Program-made: the position numbers and the translations under genes
Shown here: piece after piece, positions 51,689 through 61,569 of the stretch
Numbering within the stretch: position 1 is the stretch's first letter
Layout: every line of letters begins with the position of its first letter
Source: UBA1794 sp050946375
GTDB taxonomy: Bacteria; Bacteroidota; Bacteroidia; Bacteroidales; Bacteroidaceae
Direction: 5' to 3'
Length of the DNA: 64,000 nucleotides
Assembly (NCBI GenBank): GCA_050946375.1
Contig: JBMNUT010000008.1
Span: 62,001 to 126,000, forward strand
The notes under the pieces: model-generated
Seen by the model: the letters and a program-made list of their open reading frames with translations, nothing else
Databases searched by the model: none
Told to the model about the DNA's origin: nothing

Positions 51689-53878
51689 TCAGCGGCGCAG
51701 GCGCAGACTGTTGGTCACAACCGACACGGAGCTAAAGGCCATGGCGGCACTGGCCCACATCGGTTCGAGCAAAACGCCCCAGAAAGGATAAAGAATGCCT
51801 GCGGCAATGGGGATTCCGATGAGGTTGTAGATGAATGCCCAGAAGAGGTTTTCGCGAATGATGCGCACCGTGCGCCGCGAGAGATGGATGGCTTCCGAAA
51901 GCAGGCGCAGGTCGGATGTCATGAGGGTGAGCATCGCCACATCCATGGCTATATCCGTTCCGCGGCCCATGGCTATGCTTACGTCGGCGCGCGCCAGAGC
52001 TTGCGAGTCATTGATGCCGTCGCCCGCCATTGCCACCACGTGCCCTTCGGCCTGAAGCTGCCGTACATAGTCGTCCTTGCCTTGCGGCAATACGCCCGCT
52101 TCCACATGGGTCACGCCCAGACGCTTTGCCACCGCGCGGGCCGACTGGGCAGAATCGCCCGTAAGGATATGCACCTCTACGTGTTCCTTACGCAGGAGCC
52201 GTATGGCTTCGGCAGCCGTTTCGCGCAAAGGATCGGCCACGCTGAGCACGGCCATGAGTGCCGTTCCGCTGCCATAGCAGAGTATGCTTGCCCCTTCCTG
52301 CGCATGTTCGTCGGAAAAGGCTTGCTGCTCGGCGTTCAGCACTGCACCCCGCTCTTCGGCCAGACGCGGGCTGCCTACCCAGTAGCTGCGGCCGTCGTGG
52401 GTGAATTCTATGCCGCGTCCCGTCAGACTGCGGAAGTTTTCGATGCTTTCCGCTGCCGTTTGTCCCGACAAGGCGGGATAGCGCGTGATGGCCGCGGCAT
52501 AGGGATGCTCGGAATTAGCTTCGGCGGCTTGCAGAAGTGCCAAGGCTTGTGGGCGGAGCGCTTCGTCGGTCGACCAGGAAATGCCCGTCACTTCAGGCCG
52601 TCCCTCGGTGAGCGTACCGGTCTTGTCCAAGACTACGGCGTCTACCTTGCAGAGCTTTTCGAGCGCAGCGGCGTCCTTAATGAGAATATGCCGCTGTGCC
52701 GCACGGCCGATGCCTACGGTGAGTGCCGTAGGAGTAGCCAGTCCCAGTGCGCAGGGGCAGGCGATAACCAGCACGGAGACTGCCGAAAGCAGCGCATAGG
52801 CGAAGTCGTGGCGTCCGCCGAAGAGCATCCACAAACAGAAAGTAAGCACCGATATGCCCACAACCGTAGGTACAAAGATGCGGCTGATGCGGTCGGCCAG
52901 TTTTTGCACGGGGGCCTTACTGCCCTGCGCCTCCTGCACCATGCGGATTATCTGCGCCAGCAACGTGCCCGAGGCCGTATGCTCGGCCTCTATGACCAAT
53001 ACGCCTTTCTGATTCAGCGTACCGGCCCAGACGGGACTGCCTTCCTCTTTCCGCACAGGGACCGGCTCGCCGCTGAGCATGCTCTCGTCCACATACGAAC
53101 TGCCGCTGCATACCCGTCCGTCAACAGGTACTTTCTCTCCGGGACGGACACGCAGGCGGTCGCCCGCACGTAGGTCGGCAATAGCCACTTCCACCGCTTC
53201 TTCTCCGCGCAGGAGGCAGGCCGTACGGGGCTGCAGCCCCATCAATCCCTTGATGGCCGAAGTGGTATTGCCTTTGGCACGCTCTTCCATCCATTTACCG
53301 ATGAGCACAAAGCAGACAATCATGGCAGCCGCTTCGTAGTAAACGTGCGCTTCCATGCCGCGTTGCTCCCAGAATTCCGGATAAACCGTATTGAACAAAC
53401 TGAAGAAATAAGCAATCAGTGTACTCAGACTCACGAGGGTATCCATATTGGCCGTGCCGTTACGCAACAGTTTCCACGCACGGACATAGAAATCGCGCCC
53501 TGCATAAAGCAGAATCGGTGTGGTGAGTAGCAGCAGAATCCATGGGGCATAGGGAACCGAATGGAACATGGAAATCACCATAACGGGAATGCCCAGCAGC
53601 CACGCCACAAGTACTTTGCGCCCCGTGCGGCTACGCTGTTGCGCCACGGCGGGGGCTGCCTTTTCTTCTTCGAGCACGAGGTCGTAGCCGATGGATTGCA
53701 CCTGGCTGCGGATTTCCTCGAGGGTTATTTGTTTTTCATCATAGTCGACCGACAAGTTGGCCGCTGCAAAATTTACCGAAGCACTCCGCACGCCCGGTAA
53801 TTGCTTTACCTTATTTTCCACATTAGCCGCACAAACTGCGCAACTCATCTCCAATACTGGAACAACACGCTTGGCCAT
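51689..53878 (-). CDS. copA: Copper-translocating P1B-type ATPase
   Basis: 729 residues, Cu(I) exporter of the inner membrane. N-terminal HMA domain with MSCAVC (Cys13, Cys16), then eight membrane helices. Actuator TGE-like motif LSGEPVP, intramembrane metal site IACPCALGLATPT (CPC), phosphorylation site LDKTGTLTEGRP, nucleotide-binding SEHPYAAAI and hinge AMAGDGINDSQAL. The ending VSVVTNSLRLRR is typical of CopA. -7 box TACATTTG at 53962-53969. Confidence 0.95.
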   Translation of the reverse strand: MAKRVVPVLEMSCAVCAANVENKVKQLPGVRSASVNFAAANLSVDYDEKQITLEEIRSQVQSIGYDLVLEEEKAAPAVAQQRSRTGRKVLVAWLLGIPVMVISMFHSVPYAPWILLLLTTPILLYAGRDFYVRAWKLLRNGTANMDTLVSLSTLIAYFFSLFNTVYPEFWEQRGMEAHVYYEAAAMIVCFVLIGKWMEERAKGNTTSAIKGLMGLQPRTACLLRGEEAVEVAIADLRAGDRLRVRPGEKVPVDGRVCSGSSYVDESMLSGEPVPVRKEEGSPVWAGTLNQKGVLVIEAEHTASGTLLAQIIRMVQEAQGSKAPVQKLADRISRIFVPTVVGISVLTFCLWMLFGGRHDFAYALLSAVSVLVIACPCALGLATPTALTVGIGRAAQRHILIKDAAALEKLCKVDAVVLDKTGTLTEGRPEVTGISWSTDEALRPQALALLQAAEANSEHPYAAAITRYPALSGQTAAESIENFRSLTGRGIEFTHDGRSYWVGSPRLAEERGAVLNAEQQAFSDEHAQEGASILCYGSGTALMAVLSVADPLRETAAEAIRLLRKEHVEVHILTGDSAQSARAVAKRLGVTHVEAGVLPQGKDDYVRQLQAEGHVVAMAGDGINDSQALARADVSIAMGRGTDIAMDVAMLTLMTSDLRLLSEAIHLSRRTVRIIRENLFWAFIYNLIGIPIAAGILYPFWGVLLEPMWASAAMAFSSVSVVTNSLRLRR

Positions 53879-53894
53879 AATTCTAAAATCTTAC

Positions 53895-53969
53895 GGGTGT
53901 TTTCTAAAAAAGCGGCAACGGTTTTCCCTGAAAGTGCCGGGACTTTTTGCCGAAACCGCTGCAAATGTA
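53895..53969 (-). promoter_or_regulatory. copA -7 box and repeat-containing leader
   Basis: TACATTTG on - at 53962-53969; no TTTG at the right -33 distance. The transcribed leader between it and ATG 53878 carries a copy of the degenerate intergenic repeat (CCTGAAAGTGCCGGGACTTT at 53929-53948). No CopY/CueR-like operator was recognised. Confidence 0.45.
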
Positions 53970-54081
53970 ATGACTTTCCCTTGCAACTGTATTGCAATCT
54001 CGGCGTAACTTCTTACCCGATTCCCTGCCGGAACAAGACAAAACGCTGCGGAAAAGAAGCTACAACTCCGGATAAAAACGC

Positions 54082-54115
54082 AAAAAGCGGGGAAACCGTA
54101 GTTTCTCCGCCTTTT
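54082..54115 (-). terminator. Terminator of htpG
   Basis: A stem of about 13 bp with one mismatch (54082-54096 with 54101-54115), ending on - in a CGCTTTTTG tract. 16 nt after the htpG stop. Confidence 0.7.
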
Positions 54116-54130
54116 GTATCGCATGATAAT

Positions 54131-56188
54131 TTACTTGATCAAATCGATGCTCCGCTTGATGAACTTGCTCAGAGCCTCACCTTTCAGCATGCCATTCTGC
54201 AGGAGTGCCAGGTCGATGAGCTGCTTGACCGTATCGCTTTTGGCTGCAAATCCGGCATAGAGGGCATTCTTTTTCTCGCGTTCTGCCGAGATATTCTTCT
54301 CGACATCTGCCAATTTGTCCTTATCTGCCTGAGGAACTTCTTCGTCTTTCTTGCCTTTCTTGGCTTCTTCGAGCTGCTTTTTCTCGGCATCCAGCGAAGA
54401 AATCGTTGCGTCGATTTTAGCCACATCCTCGCCGCACTCTGCTTTTTCGGCTTCGAGCACGGACTTTATGAGCGGATGGTCGTGGTTCAATACCATATTA
54501 TACATGTTCGGCATTTCACCGTAGAAGGACATTCCGGCATTGATGGCCGCCATTTCCTTCATACGCCGCATGTATTCGCTTTGCGTTATGGTGATCGGCG
54601 CAGCTTCCGCACCCAGTGCTTCGGCAGACACATGGAACTCAGCCTTGTCCAGCTTGGGGAGCTGGCTGCGGAATGCCTCCGAAAGCGCCTCCGCCGCAGC
54701 GGCTTCTACAGAAGTACTGCCGGTTGCCGAGTTTTCCTTGGGAATCAGTTTCTCAATCGTGTCGCTGTCTACGCGCACGAAGCGGGACTTCTCCAGCTTT
54801 TGCTCCAGCATATTGGCCAAAGCCGTATCGAGTTGACCGTCGAAGAGCAACACACTGTAGCCTTTGTTCTTGGCCGCTTCGATATAGGTGTACTGCTCAT
54901 CCTTATTGTTGGCATACAAATAGACAAGTTGGCCGTCCTTATCCGTCTGTTCACCCTTGATTAAGGTCTGATACTCCTCGAGCGTGTAATATTTCCCTTC
55001 GATCGCATCCTTGAAGAGGGCGAACTTGATGGCTTTCTCGTAGAAGTCGTCCTGCGTAAGCATGCCGAAATGAATGAAAATCTTCAAGTCATCCCACTTA
55101 GACTCAAACTCTTTTCGGTCATTCTTGAAGATGGACTGCAAGCGGTCGGCTACCTTTTTGGTAATATAGCCCGAGATTTTCTTCACATTGGCGTCGCTTT
55201 GCAAATAAGAACGGGATACATTCAACGGAATGTCGGGTGAATCGATCACACCATGCAGCAGTGTCAGGAATTCAGGCACAATTCCTTCCACAGAGTCCGT
55301 CACATATACCTGATTGCAGTAAAGCTGTATTTTATTACGCTGCAACTCTATGTTGCTCCTTACCTTCGGGAAGTACAAAATGCCCGTCAAATGGAAAGGA
55401 TAGTCTACGTTCAGATGAATCCAGAAGAGGGGTTCGTCGCTCATCGGATACAGTTTGCGGTAAAACTCCTTGTAGTCTTCATCTTTCAGCTCGGAGGCTT
55501 TCCGAGTCCACATGGGCGTTGTGTCGTTAATGATGTTGTCTTCGTCCGTATCGACGTACTTTCCGTCTTTCCACTCCTGCTTCTTTCCGAAAGCTACCGG
55601 CACGGGGAGGAAACTGCAGTACTTCTTCAGCAGACTTTCGATGCGGCTCTTCTCCAAAAACTCCTTGCAATCGTCGTCAATGTGCAGGACAATGTCTGTA
55701 CCACGGTCGGCCTTGTCACACTCCTCGATGGTGTATTCAGGACTTCCGTCGCACGACCATTTCACGGCCTTTGCGCCTTCCTTATAGGAACGCGTAACAA
55801 TATCGACGCGCTTGGAGACCATAAACGAAGAGTAGAAGCCCAATCCGAAATGACCGATGATGGCATTGGCGTCATTCTTGTATTTTTCGAGGAAATCATT
55901 TGCGCCGGAGAAAGCAATCTGATTGATGTATTTCTCAATCTCTTCCTCCGTCAGGCCGATTCCCCGGTCGGAAATTGTCAAAGTGTCCTTATCCAAGGAA
56001 ACATGGATGGTCAAATCGCCCAATTCGCCCTTGAATTCGCCCAACGAAGCGTACGTCTTCAGCTTTTGGGTAGCATCTACCGCATTCGAGACTATCTCAC
56101 GCAGGAAAATTTCATGGTCGCTGTATAAGAACTTCTTAATGACGGGGAAAATGTTTTCAGTAGTTACCCCGATATTACCTTTCTGCAT
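54131..56188 (-). CDS. htpG: Molecular chaperone HtpG (Hsp90)
   Basis: 685 residues. GHKL ATPase: REIVSNAVDATQKL (catalytic Glu), ISDRGIGLTEEEIEKY and IIGHFGLGFYSSFMVS. Middle domain with NVSRSYLQSD. C-terminal dimerisation part includes an insert rich in Lys and Glu (about 585-640) common in Bacteroidota. Monocistronic. Confidence 0.96.
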   Translation of the reverse strand: MQKGNIGVTTENIFPVIKKFLYSDHEIFLREIVSNAVDATQKLKTYASLGEFKGELGDLTIHVSLDKDTLTISDRGIGLTEEEIEKYINQIAFSGANDFLEKYKNDANAIIGHFGLGFYSSFMVSKRVDIVTRSYKEGAKAVKWSCDGSPEYTIEECDKADRGTDIVLHIDDDCKEFLEKSRIESLLKKYCSFLPVPVAFGKKQEWKDGKYVDTDEDNIINDTTPMWTRKASELKDEDYKEFYRKLYPMSDEPLFWIHLNVDYPFHLTGILYFPKVRSNIELQRNKIQLYCNQVYVTDSVEGIVPEFLTLLHGVIDSPDIPLNVSRSYLQSDANVKKISGYITKKVADRLQSIFKNDRKEFESKWDDLKIFIHFGMLTQDDFYEKAIKFALFKDAIEGKYYTLEEYQTLIKGEQTDKDGQLVYLYANNKDEQYTYIEAAKNKGYSVLLFDGQLDTALANMLEQKLEKSRFVRVDSDTIEKLIPKENSATGSTSVEAAAAEALSEAFRSQLPKLDKAEFHVSAEALGAEAAPITITQSEYMRRMKEMAAINAGMSFYGEMPNMYNMVLNHDHPLIKSVLEAEKAECGEDVAKIDATISSLDAEKKQLEEAKKGKKDEEVPQADKDKLADVEKNISAEREKKNALYAGFAAKSDTVKQLIDLALLQNGMLKGEALSKFIKRSIDLIK

Positions 56189-56282
56189 ATACTTATTGTT
56201 TTATGATATTTCTAAATTTCCTCCTACGCAAAAAGAGTGCCAGCCGCAGACTTCTGCCATTTTGACGCTATACGCCTTGCGA

Positions 56283-56420
56283 TTTTCCCAAGATGCAGGC
56301 ACAAAAAGCCTTATGTGTTTTTCCGAAAAGTCTTGCATCCGCATGGAAAAAGCCTTGCATCCATTTTCCAAAAGATGCAAGACCGTACCAAACATCTGCC
56401 TGCCAGAATGGGGAAAAAAC
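56283..56420. repeat. Degenerate intergenic repeat, copy 6
   Basis: TTTTTCCGAAAAGTCTTGCA, GGAAAAAGCCTTGCATCC and TTTTCCAAAAGATGCAAGACC at roughly 25-nt spacing at 56319-56392. These are the clearest copies of the repeat. Lies between the divergent htpG and PNPOx-like genes; 56189-56494 holds no other gene. Confidence 0.55.
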
Positions 56421-56453
56421 ACACCAAGCCAACAAAAAGTCCAATATATACTG

Positions 56454-56461
56454 TATTTTTG
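56454..56461 (+). promoter_or_regulatory. -7 box of the PNPOx-like gene
   Basis: TATTTTTG at 56454-56461, 33 nt before ATG 56495. Confidence 0.5.
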
Positions 56462-56494
56462 CAGCATACATTTCCAAAGAAACCGACATTGAAT

Positions 56495-56980
56495 ATGATA
56501 TACAACAACGATAGCGTACGCCGGCAAGACCGCCTGTTGCCCGAAACAGACGCGCGCCACCTGCTGGAAACTGGCGAATACGGAGTATTGTCGATGGTAT
56601 CTCCCGACGGAAATCCCTACGGTATTCCCGTCAATTTCGTATGGGACGGTAGCGAAAACCTCTACATCCACTGTGCGCCCGAAGGGCGGAAACTCGCTTG
56701 CATCAGCCACTGTCCGGAAGTTTCTTTCTGCATCGTCGGGCAAACCCACGTCGTTTCCAATCAATTCACTACGGCTTACGAGAGCGTCGTACTGAGGGGC
56801 CGGGCAGAAACCGGTCTGGAACCCGAGGAACGGATGCACGCGCTGGAGCTGTTGCTGGCGAAGTATTCGCCCAATGACCAGGTCGTGGGACGGAAATATG
56901 CCGAGAAATCATTTCACCGCACCGAGATTATCCGTATCACGCTGCAAGCCGCGAGCGGAAAATGCAAGCGGATTCGTTGA
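56495..56980 (+). CDS. Pyridoxamine 5'-phosphate oxidase-like flavoprotein (Nim-like)
   Basis: 161 residues from MIYNNDSVRRQDRLLPETDA. PNPOx-like split barrel: GEYGVLSMVSPDGNPYGIPVNFVWDGSENLYIHCAPEGRKL is the usual beta-barrel core with the HCA.G.K motif of the NimA-like group. Nim proteins of Bacteroides are linked to nitroimidazole resistance, but many chromosomal relatives are not; resistance cannot be inferred. The open frame upstream of 56495 crosses the repeats and promoter and is not coding. Confidence 0.82.
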   Translation: MIYNNDSVRRQDRLLPETDARHLLETGEYGVLSMVSPDGNPYGIPVNFVWDGSENLYIHCAPEGRKLACISHCPEVSFCIVGQTHVVSNQFTTAYESVVLRGRAETGLEPEERMHALELLLAKYSPNDQVVGRKYAEKSFHRTEIIRITLQAASGKCKRIR

Positions 56981-57008
56981 ACGACCCTATAATATAATAA
57001 GAAGAAAC

Positions 57009-57506
57009 ATGGAACAACAACACGCACGGCTGATAGCCGCAATGATAGAATACGACCGGGGCGACGCAATGCGCATACACCACTTCATGAAAGTATATGG
57101 CTTTGCGTCTGCCATCGGCACGCTGGAAAAACTCGATTCCGAGACTCTCTTCATCGTGGAGACGACAGCCATCGTACACGACATAGGCATCCACGTATGC
57201 GAGGCCAAGTATGGGATGTGCGACGGCAGGCATCAGGAAATGGAAGGACCGGCCGAAGCCCGCAAATTGCTGCAATCCGTAGGCGGATATACCCCGCAGC
57301 AAATCGACCGAGTATGCTGGCTGGTGGGGCATCACCATACCTACAAGGATATAAACGGGGCTGATTACCAGATTTTAGTCGAAGCCGATTTTCTGGTCAA
57401 CATATACGAAGACGGAATTTCGCCTGAGGCAACGGCCAAAATCAAGGCTCATATCTTCCGGACTCCGACAGGCATCAAGTTCCTGGACGAGCTGTTCCCG
57501 GCTTAG
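57009..57506 (+). CDS. HD-domain phosphohydrolase
   Basis: 165 residues from MEQQHARLIAAMIEYD. HD motif residues: AMRIHHFMKVYGFA (His), AIVHDIGIHV (His-Asp), VGHHHTYKD and VEADFLVN (Asp). A stand-alone metal-dependent phosphohydrolase, likely acting on nucleotides; substrate unknown. 28 nt after the PNPOx-like gene, so likely cotranscribed. Confidence 0.85.
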   Translation: MEQQHARLIAAMIEYDRGDAMRIHHFMKVYGFASAIGTLEKLDSETLFIVETTAIVHDIGIHVCEAKYGMCDGRHQEMEGPAEARKLLQSVGGYTPQQIDRVCWLVGHHHTYKDINGADYQILVEADFLVNIYEDGISPEATAKIKAHIFRTPTGIKFLDELFPA

Positions 57507-57644
57507 TTCCCCTGCCTGCCCCGCCGGTTGCTGCCGGCCGGAAATGCAGGGGCTCAAGCCCTTGCGCGAGCATACTGGCCGATTTCACTACATTTGTTCC
57601 GCATATTATTTTTTATCCCAATCACTCAATCGAATAAAGAAGCA

Positions 57645-60254
57645 ATGAAAAAGAAATGGACTTATGCCGGCCTTGCAACGGCGGCTCTCGTTGCATTGGC
57701 CACACCAGAAGTACAAGCCAACCAACCCGATTCACTCTTTCTCTACACCTATGCCACCTCGGCCAACGGGGGACGCAACGGGCTGCACTGCGCCTGGAGC
57801 GGAAACGGTGAAGACTGGAGCAAAATCGGGCCTAACCATACGTTCGTCAGTTGCGACTACGGCATGTGGGGCGGCGAGAAACGCATGCTTTGGCCCTATT
57901 TGCTCAAAGACCAGTCGGGCATCTGGCATGCCCTTTGGAGCGTAAACGAGCGCGACGGAGTCATTGCCCACGCCAGTTCCGCCGACCTGATAAACTGGAA
58001 GCCGCAAAACTACGCCTACGTCATGCCCAAGGGCGCCAACTGCCTGCGCATAGAGGCACGTTTCGACCCGCGGTCCGGGCAGTACCTCGTACTCTGGGAG
58101 TCGGGCGATGAAGAAAACGGCTATACCACTTATTCGTGTTTCACGAAAGACTTCATGAAATACACTGCCGCCCGTGCCGTTCCGGGCAATATGAAAAAAT
58201 CCGATGCGCAGAACCTGTCCGAAGTGGACGCCACGGCTTACGGTACAGTCACCAAAGTAGCCGCCTCCGAAGTGCGGGCACTCAAAAACGAGGTGCAGGC
58301 ACGTGCGTGGAAAAACACGCTCTATTCGGAAAATGCCCGCAGCGATGCCCGGCGTTTTGCCGACCTGAAACCCATAACAGGTACGCTGACCATCGACACG
58401 ACCCGCAAGAAAGCCATCAGCCCGATGCTGATGGGTATCTTTTTCGAGGATATAAGCCGGGCAGCCGACGGGGGACTTTACGCTGAACTCGTACAGAACC
58501 GCGACTTCGAGTATGCCCTCTCCGACAAAGACGGGCAAGACAAGACCTGGAATGCGACGCACTCCTGGTCGCTAAACGGAGAAGACGGCAGCTTCAGCAT
58601 TGCTACGGACGAACCGATTCACCCTAACAATCCGCACTATGCCCTGCTGGAGAGTAAAACTTCCGGCGCAGTAGCCCTGCAAAACGCAGGTTTCGACGGC
58701 ATTCCGCTCACGAAGGGCGAAAAATATGACTTCTCGGTTTTTGCCCGTCGCATAAGTGGGGAAAAAGGGAAGTTGCAGGTTTCGCTCGTAGGCAAAGACG
58801 GGGAAGTCTACGCTACTGCCAGGATTTCCGCACCCGGCACCGAGTGGAAAAAATATAAGGTTACGCTGAAGGCTCAGTCCGATGCCCTCGATGCCCGACT
58901 GGAAGTGCGCCCCTTGAGCGAAGGCACGGTGGCTTTGGACATGATCTCCCTCTTCCCGGAGAAAACGTTCAAAGGCCGCGAAAACGGACTGCGTGCCGAT
59001 TTGGCACAAGTGATAGCCGATTTGCATCCGCGCTTCGTTCGTTTCCCCGGAGGATGCGTGGCTCACGGCGACGGGCTGGGCAACATGTACCGCTGGAAGC
59101 AGACCATCGGCCCGCTCGAAGCACGCAAACCGCAACGCAATCTGTGGGGTTACCACCAGACGGCCGGTTTGGGCTACTATGAGTACTTCCTCTTCTGCGA
59201 AGACATTGGGGCAGCACCGGTACCGGTGCTTGCAGCCGGCGTTCCCTGCCAGAACTCCCATACGGGCGGCGCGGGGCAACAAGGAGGTATTCCGCTGGAT
59301 GAAATGGACGAATACATTGAGGAAATCTGCGATTTAATCGAGTACGCCAACGGAGATGCCAAGACCACGGAGTGGGGAAAGCTGCGTGCTCAGGCCGGTC
59401 ACCCCAAGCCTTTCAACCTGAAATATATAGGCATCGGTAACGAAGACCTCATCTCCGACGTATTCGAAGAGCGCTTCAAGCTCATTTTCGACGCACTGAA
59501 GGAGCGTCACCCCGAAATCACCGTAATCGGAACGGTAGGACCTTTCAACGAAGGCAGCGACTACGAAGAAGGTTGGGCTTTCGCCACACAGCTCGGAGTG
59601 CCTATTGTCGACGAACATTACTACCAGACTCCAGGCTGGTTCCTGCACAACCAAGACTACTACGACCACTACGACCGGAACAAATCGCAGGTATATCTGG
59701 GCGAATACGCCTCGAAAGGCAATACGATGTACAATGCCCTTGTTGAAGCTGCCTACCTGTGCGGAATAGAAAGAAACGGCGATATTGTACGGATGACTTC
59801 CTATGCTCCGCTGTTAGCCAAGGAAGGACACACCAATTGGAATCCCGATTTGATTTACTTCAACAACACCGAAATCAAACCGACGCCCAACTATTACGTC
59901 CAACAGCTGTTCGGCCAGAACAGCGGTACGGCATACGTAGGCAATACGCTCCGCATCGAGCACGGCGATCCTGCGGTACAGTTACGCATGGCCTCTTCGG
60001 TTGTCAGCGCGGAGAACGGCGACTTAATCGTCAAGTTAGTCAACATTCTCCCGGTTGCCGGCAAGATTCAGATAACTCTGCCGGAAGATATTGCTTCTTC
60101 CGCACGCATCGAAAAGACAACCCTGCAGGGGAATGCTGACGATCGGCAGGGACAACTTACGACCGAGGCCTGCCCTTCCGGTTCAGAGCTGCAGTTGGAA
60201 TTGCCCGCCTACTCCCTCACCGTAGTACGAATCTCTAATCAATCTGCCCAATGA
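57645..60254 (+). CDS. GH51 alpha-L-arabinofuranosidase with N-terminal GH43-like half
   Basis: 869 residues from MKKKWTYAGLATAAL (signal peptide to about 25, VQA-NQ). Residues 28-175 look like part of a five-bladed beta-propeller (LHCAWSGNGEDWSKIG, GIWHALWSV, ADLINWKPQ) such as in GH43. A CBM4-like region lies at about 290-440, then the GH51 (beta/alpha)8 domain at about 445-760 with Glu600 (IGIGNED, acid/base) and Glu687 (YLGEYAS, nucleophile), and a beta C-terminal domain. Releases arabinofuranose from arabinan or arabinoxylan in the periplasm. Its stop overlaps the start of the GH43 gene. Confidence 0.9.
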   Translation: MKKKWTYAGLATAALVALATPEVQANQPDSLFLYTYATSANGGRNGLHCAWSGNGEDWSKIGPNHTFVSCDYGMWGGEKRMLWPYLLKDQSGIWHALWSVNERDGVIAHASSADLINWKPQNYAYVMPKGANCLRIEARFDPRSGQYLVLWESGDEENGYTTYSCFTKDFMKYTAARAVPGNMKKSDAQNLSEVDATAYGTVTKVAASEVRALKNEVQARAWKNTLYSENARSDARRFADLKPITGTLTIDTTRKKAISPMLMGIFFEDISRAADGGLYAELVQNRDFEYALSDKDGQDKTWNATHSWSLNGEDGSFSIATDEPIHPNNPHYALLESKTSGAVALQNAGFDGIPLTKGEKYDFSVFARRISGEKGKLQVSLVGKDGEVYATARISAPGTEWKKYKVTLKAQSDALDARLEVRPLSEGTVALDMISLFPEKTFKGRENGLRADLAQVIADLHPRFVRFPGGCVAHGDGLGNMYRWKQTIGPLEARKPQRNLWGYHQTAGLGYYEYFLFCEDIGAAPVPVLAAGVPCQNSHTGGAGQQGGIPLDEMDEYIEEICDLIEYANGDAKTTEWGKLRAQAGHPKPFNLKYIGIGNEDLISDVFEERFKLIFDALKERHPEITVIGTVGPFNEGSDYEEGWAFATQLGVPIVDEHYYQTPGWFLHNQDYYDHYDRNKSQVYLGEYASKGNTMYNALVEAAYLCGIERNGDIVRMTSYAPLLAKEGHTNWNPDLIYFNNTEIKPTPNYYVQQLFGQNSGTAYVGNTLRIEHGDPAVQLRMASSVVSAENGDLIVKLVNILPVAGKIQITLPEDIASSARIEKTTLQGNADDRQGQLTTEACPSGSELQLELPAYSLTVVRISNQSAQ

Positions 60255-61318
60255 TACGCAACAAATTCATTTTAGCCTTAGCTCTCTTGATAGCCTCTGC
60301 CACTCCTTCGGCAGAGGCCAAGAAGCAATATTCGGAAAAGGACATGGCCGCTTACCTGATGGTCTACTTCACCGACCCGACACACGACCTCTTTATGGCA
60401 ATCAGTACGGACGGTTATTCGTTTACCTCCCTCAACAACGGCCAACCCATCATGTCCGGCGACACACTCTCCGAGCAGCGCGGCATACGCGACCCGCATA
60501 TTTATCGCGGTCCGTACGGTACTTTCTACTTAGCCATGACCGACTTGCACATCTTTGCCCAGCGCGAAGGACTGAGAGATACCGAGTGGGAACGTGACGG
60601 GAAGCAGTTCGGCTGGGGAAACAACCGTGCCCTCGTCCTGATGAAGTCAAAGGATTTAATCAACTGGACGCACACTATTTTCCGGGTCGACAAGGCTTTT
60701 CCCGAAGAGTGGAGCGACGTGGGCTGCATATGGGCACCGGAAACGACAACCGACCCGCAGACCGGAAAAATCATGCTCTACTTCACCATGCGCCACGGCA
60801 ACGGAGTGAACCGTCTCTACTATGCTTTCATGAACGATGACTTCACCCGCATGGAAGCAGCCCCGCGCCTCTTGTTCCAATACCCGGACACTACCAAATC
60901 ATACATCGACGGCGACATCACTTACGCACAGGGCAAATACCATCTTTTCTACGTATCGCACGACGGAACGGGCGGCATCAAGCAGGCCGTATCCGACAGT
61001 CTTTACACCGGATATGCCTACGATCCCCAATGGTACGACCCGGAATCCGTAGCCTGCGAGGCTCCCAACGTATGGAAACGCATAGGCGAAGACAAATGGG
61101 TACTGATGTATGACATATTCGGCATCAATCCCCATAACTTCGGATTCAGCGAAACGTCCGATTTCAAGCACTTCACCAATCTGGGGCGCTTCAACGAAGG
61201 CGTAATGAAAGCCACCAATTTCCAGTCGCCCAAGCATGGCGCAGTAATCCACCTTACCCGTGAGGAGGCAGAGCGCCTGGCCAAGCACTGGAATACGAAG
61301 CTCGAATTCAAAAAATGA
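60251..61318 (+). CDS. GH43-family glycosidase
   Basis: 355 residues; signal peptide to about 24 (SAEA-KK). Five-bladed propeller with the GH43 acids: VYFTDPTHD (base candidate), GIRDPHIYRGPYGTFYLAMT (pKa-modulating Asp) and ACEAPNVWK (general acid Glu). Likely arabinofuranosidase or beta-xylosidase. ATGA overlap with the GH51 gene means coupled translation and joint action on the same polysaccharide. No SusC/SusD or hybrid regulator lies in the window, so this pair is a small satellite locus. Confidence 0.88.
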   Translation: MIRNKFILALALLIASATPSAEAKKQYSEKDMAAYLMVYFTDPTHDLFMAISTDGYSFTSLNNGQPIMSGDTLSEQRGIRDPHIYRGPYGTFYLAMTDLHIFAQREGLRDTEWERDGKQFGWGNNRALVLMKSKDLINWTHTIFRVDKAFPEEWSDVGCIWAPETTTDPQTGKIMLYFTMRHGNGVNRLYYAFMNDDFTRMEAAPRLLFQYPDTTKSYIDGDITYAQGKYHLFYVSHDGTGGIKQAVSDSLYTGYAYDPQWYDPESVACEAPNVWKRIGEDKWVLMYDIFGINPHNFGFSETSDFKHFTNLGRFNEGVMKATNFQSPKHGAVIHLTREEAERLAKHWNTKLEFKK

Positions 61319-61365
61319 CAAACGATAAAAACGCATTTATCAAACACTCTAAAGAGATTCATCCA

Positions 61366-61542
61366 ATGAATATGCCTGAAGACCCGATGATGCTGTACAG
61401 CTTCATCAACATGAAATTACGTGATTGCTACCCCTCGCTGGAGGAATTGTGCGAAGACTTGAACCTGAACCAGCAGGAAATCACCCAAAAACTCAAAAGC
61501 GCAGGTTTCGAATACAACCGCGCCCTGAACAAGTTCTATTAA
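61366..61542 (+). CDS. DUF4250 protein
   Basis: 58 residues from MNMPEDPMMLYSFINMKLRD, the family start; an in-frame Met 17 codons upstream overlaps the end of the GH43 gene and has no support. Small helical protein with PSLEELCEDLNLNQQEI, helix-turn-helix-like. Function unknown; often beside housekeeping genes in Bacteroidota and Firmicutes. Confidence 0.8.
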   Translation: MNMPEDPMMLYSFINMKLRDCYPSLEELCEDLNLNQQEITQKLKSAGFEYNRALNKFY

Positions 61543-61569
61543 GTCTCTTCCCCAACGAATGCAAGCCTT

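Noticed and set aside
51548..53173. Long open frame on + opposite copA
   Set aside because: It fully overlaps a complete P-type ATPase with all motifs; composition (Arg, His, Gly, Ala) is that of an antisense shadow.
53801..54964. Open frame on + across the copA-htpG gap and the end of htpG
   Set aside because: It crosses a terminator and the htpG C-terminus; no RBS or domain.
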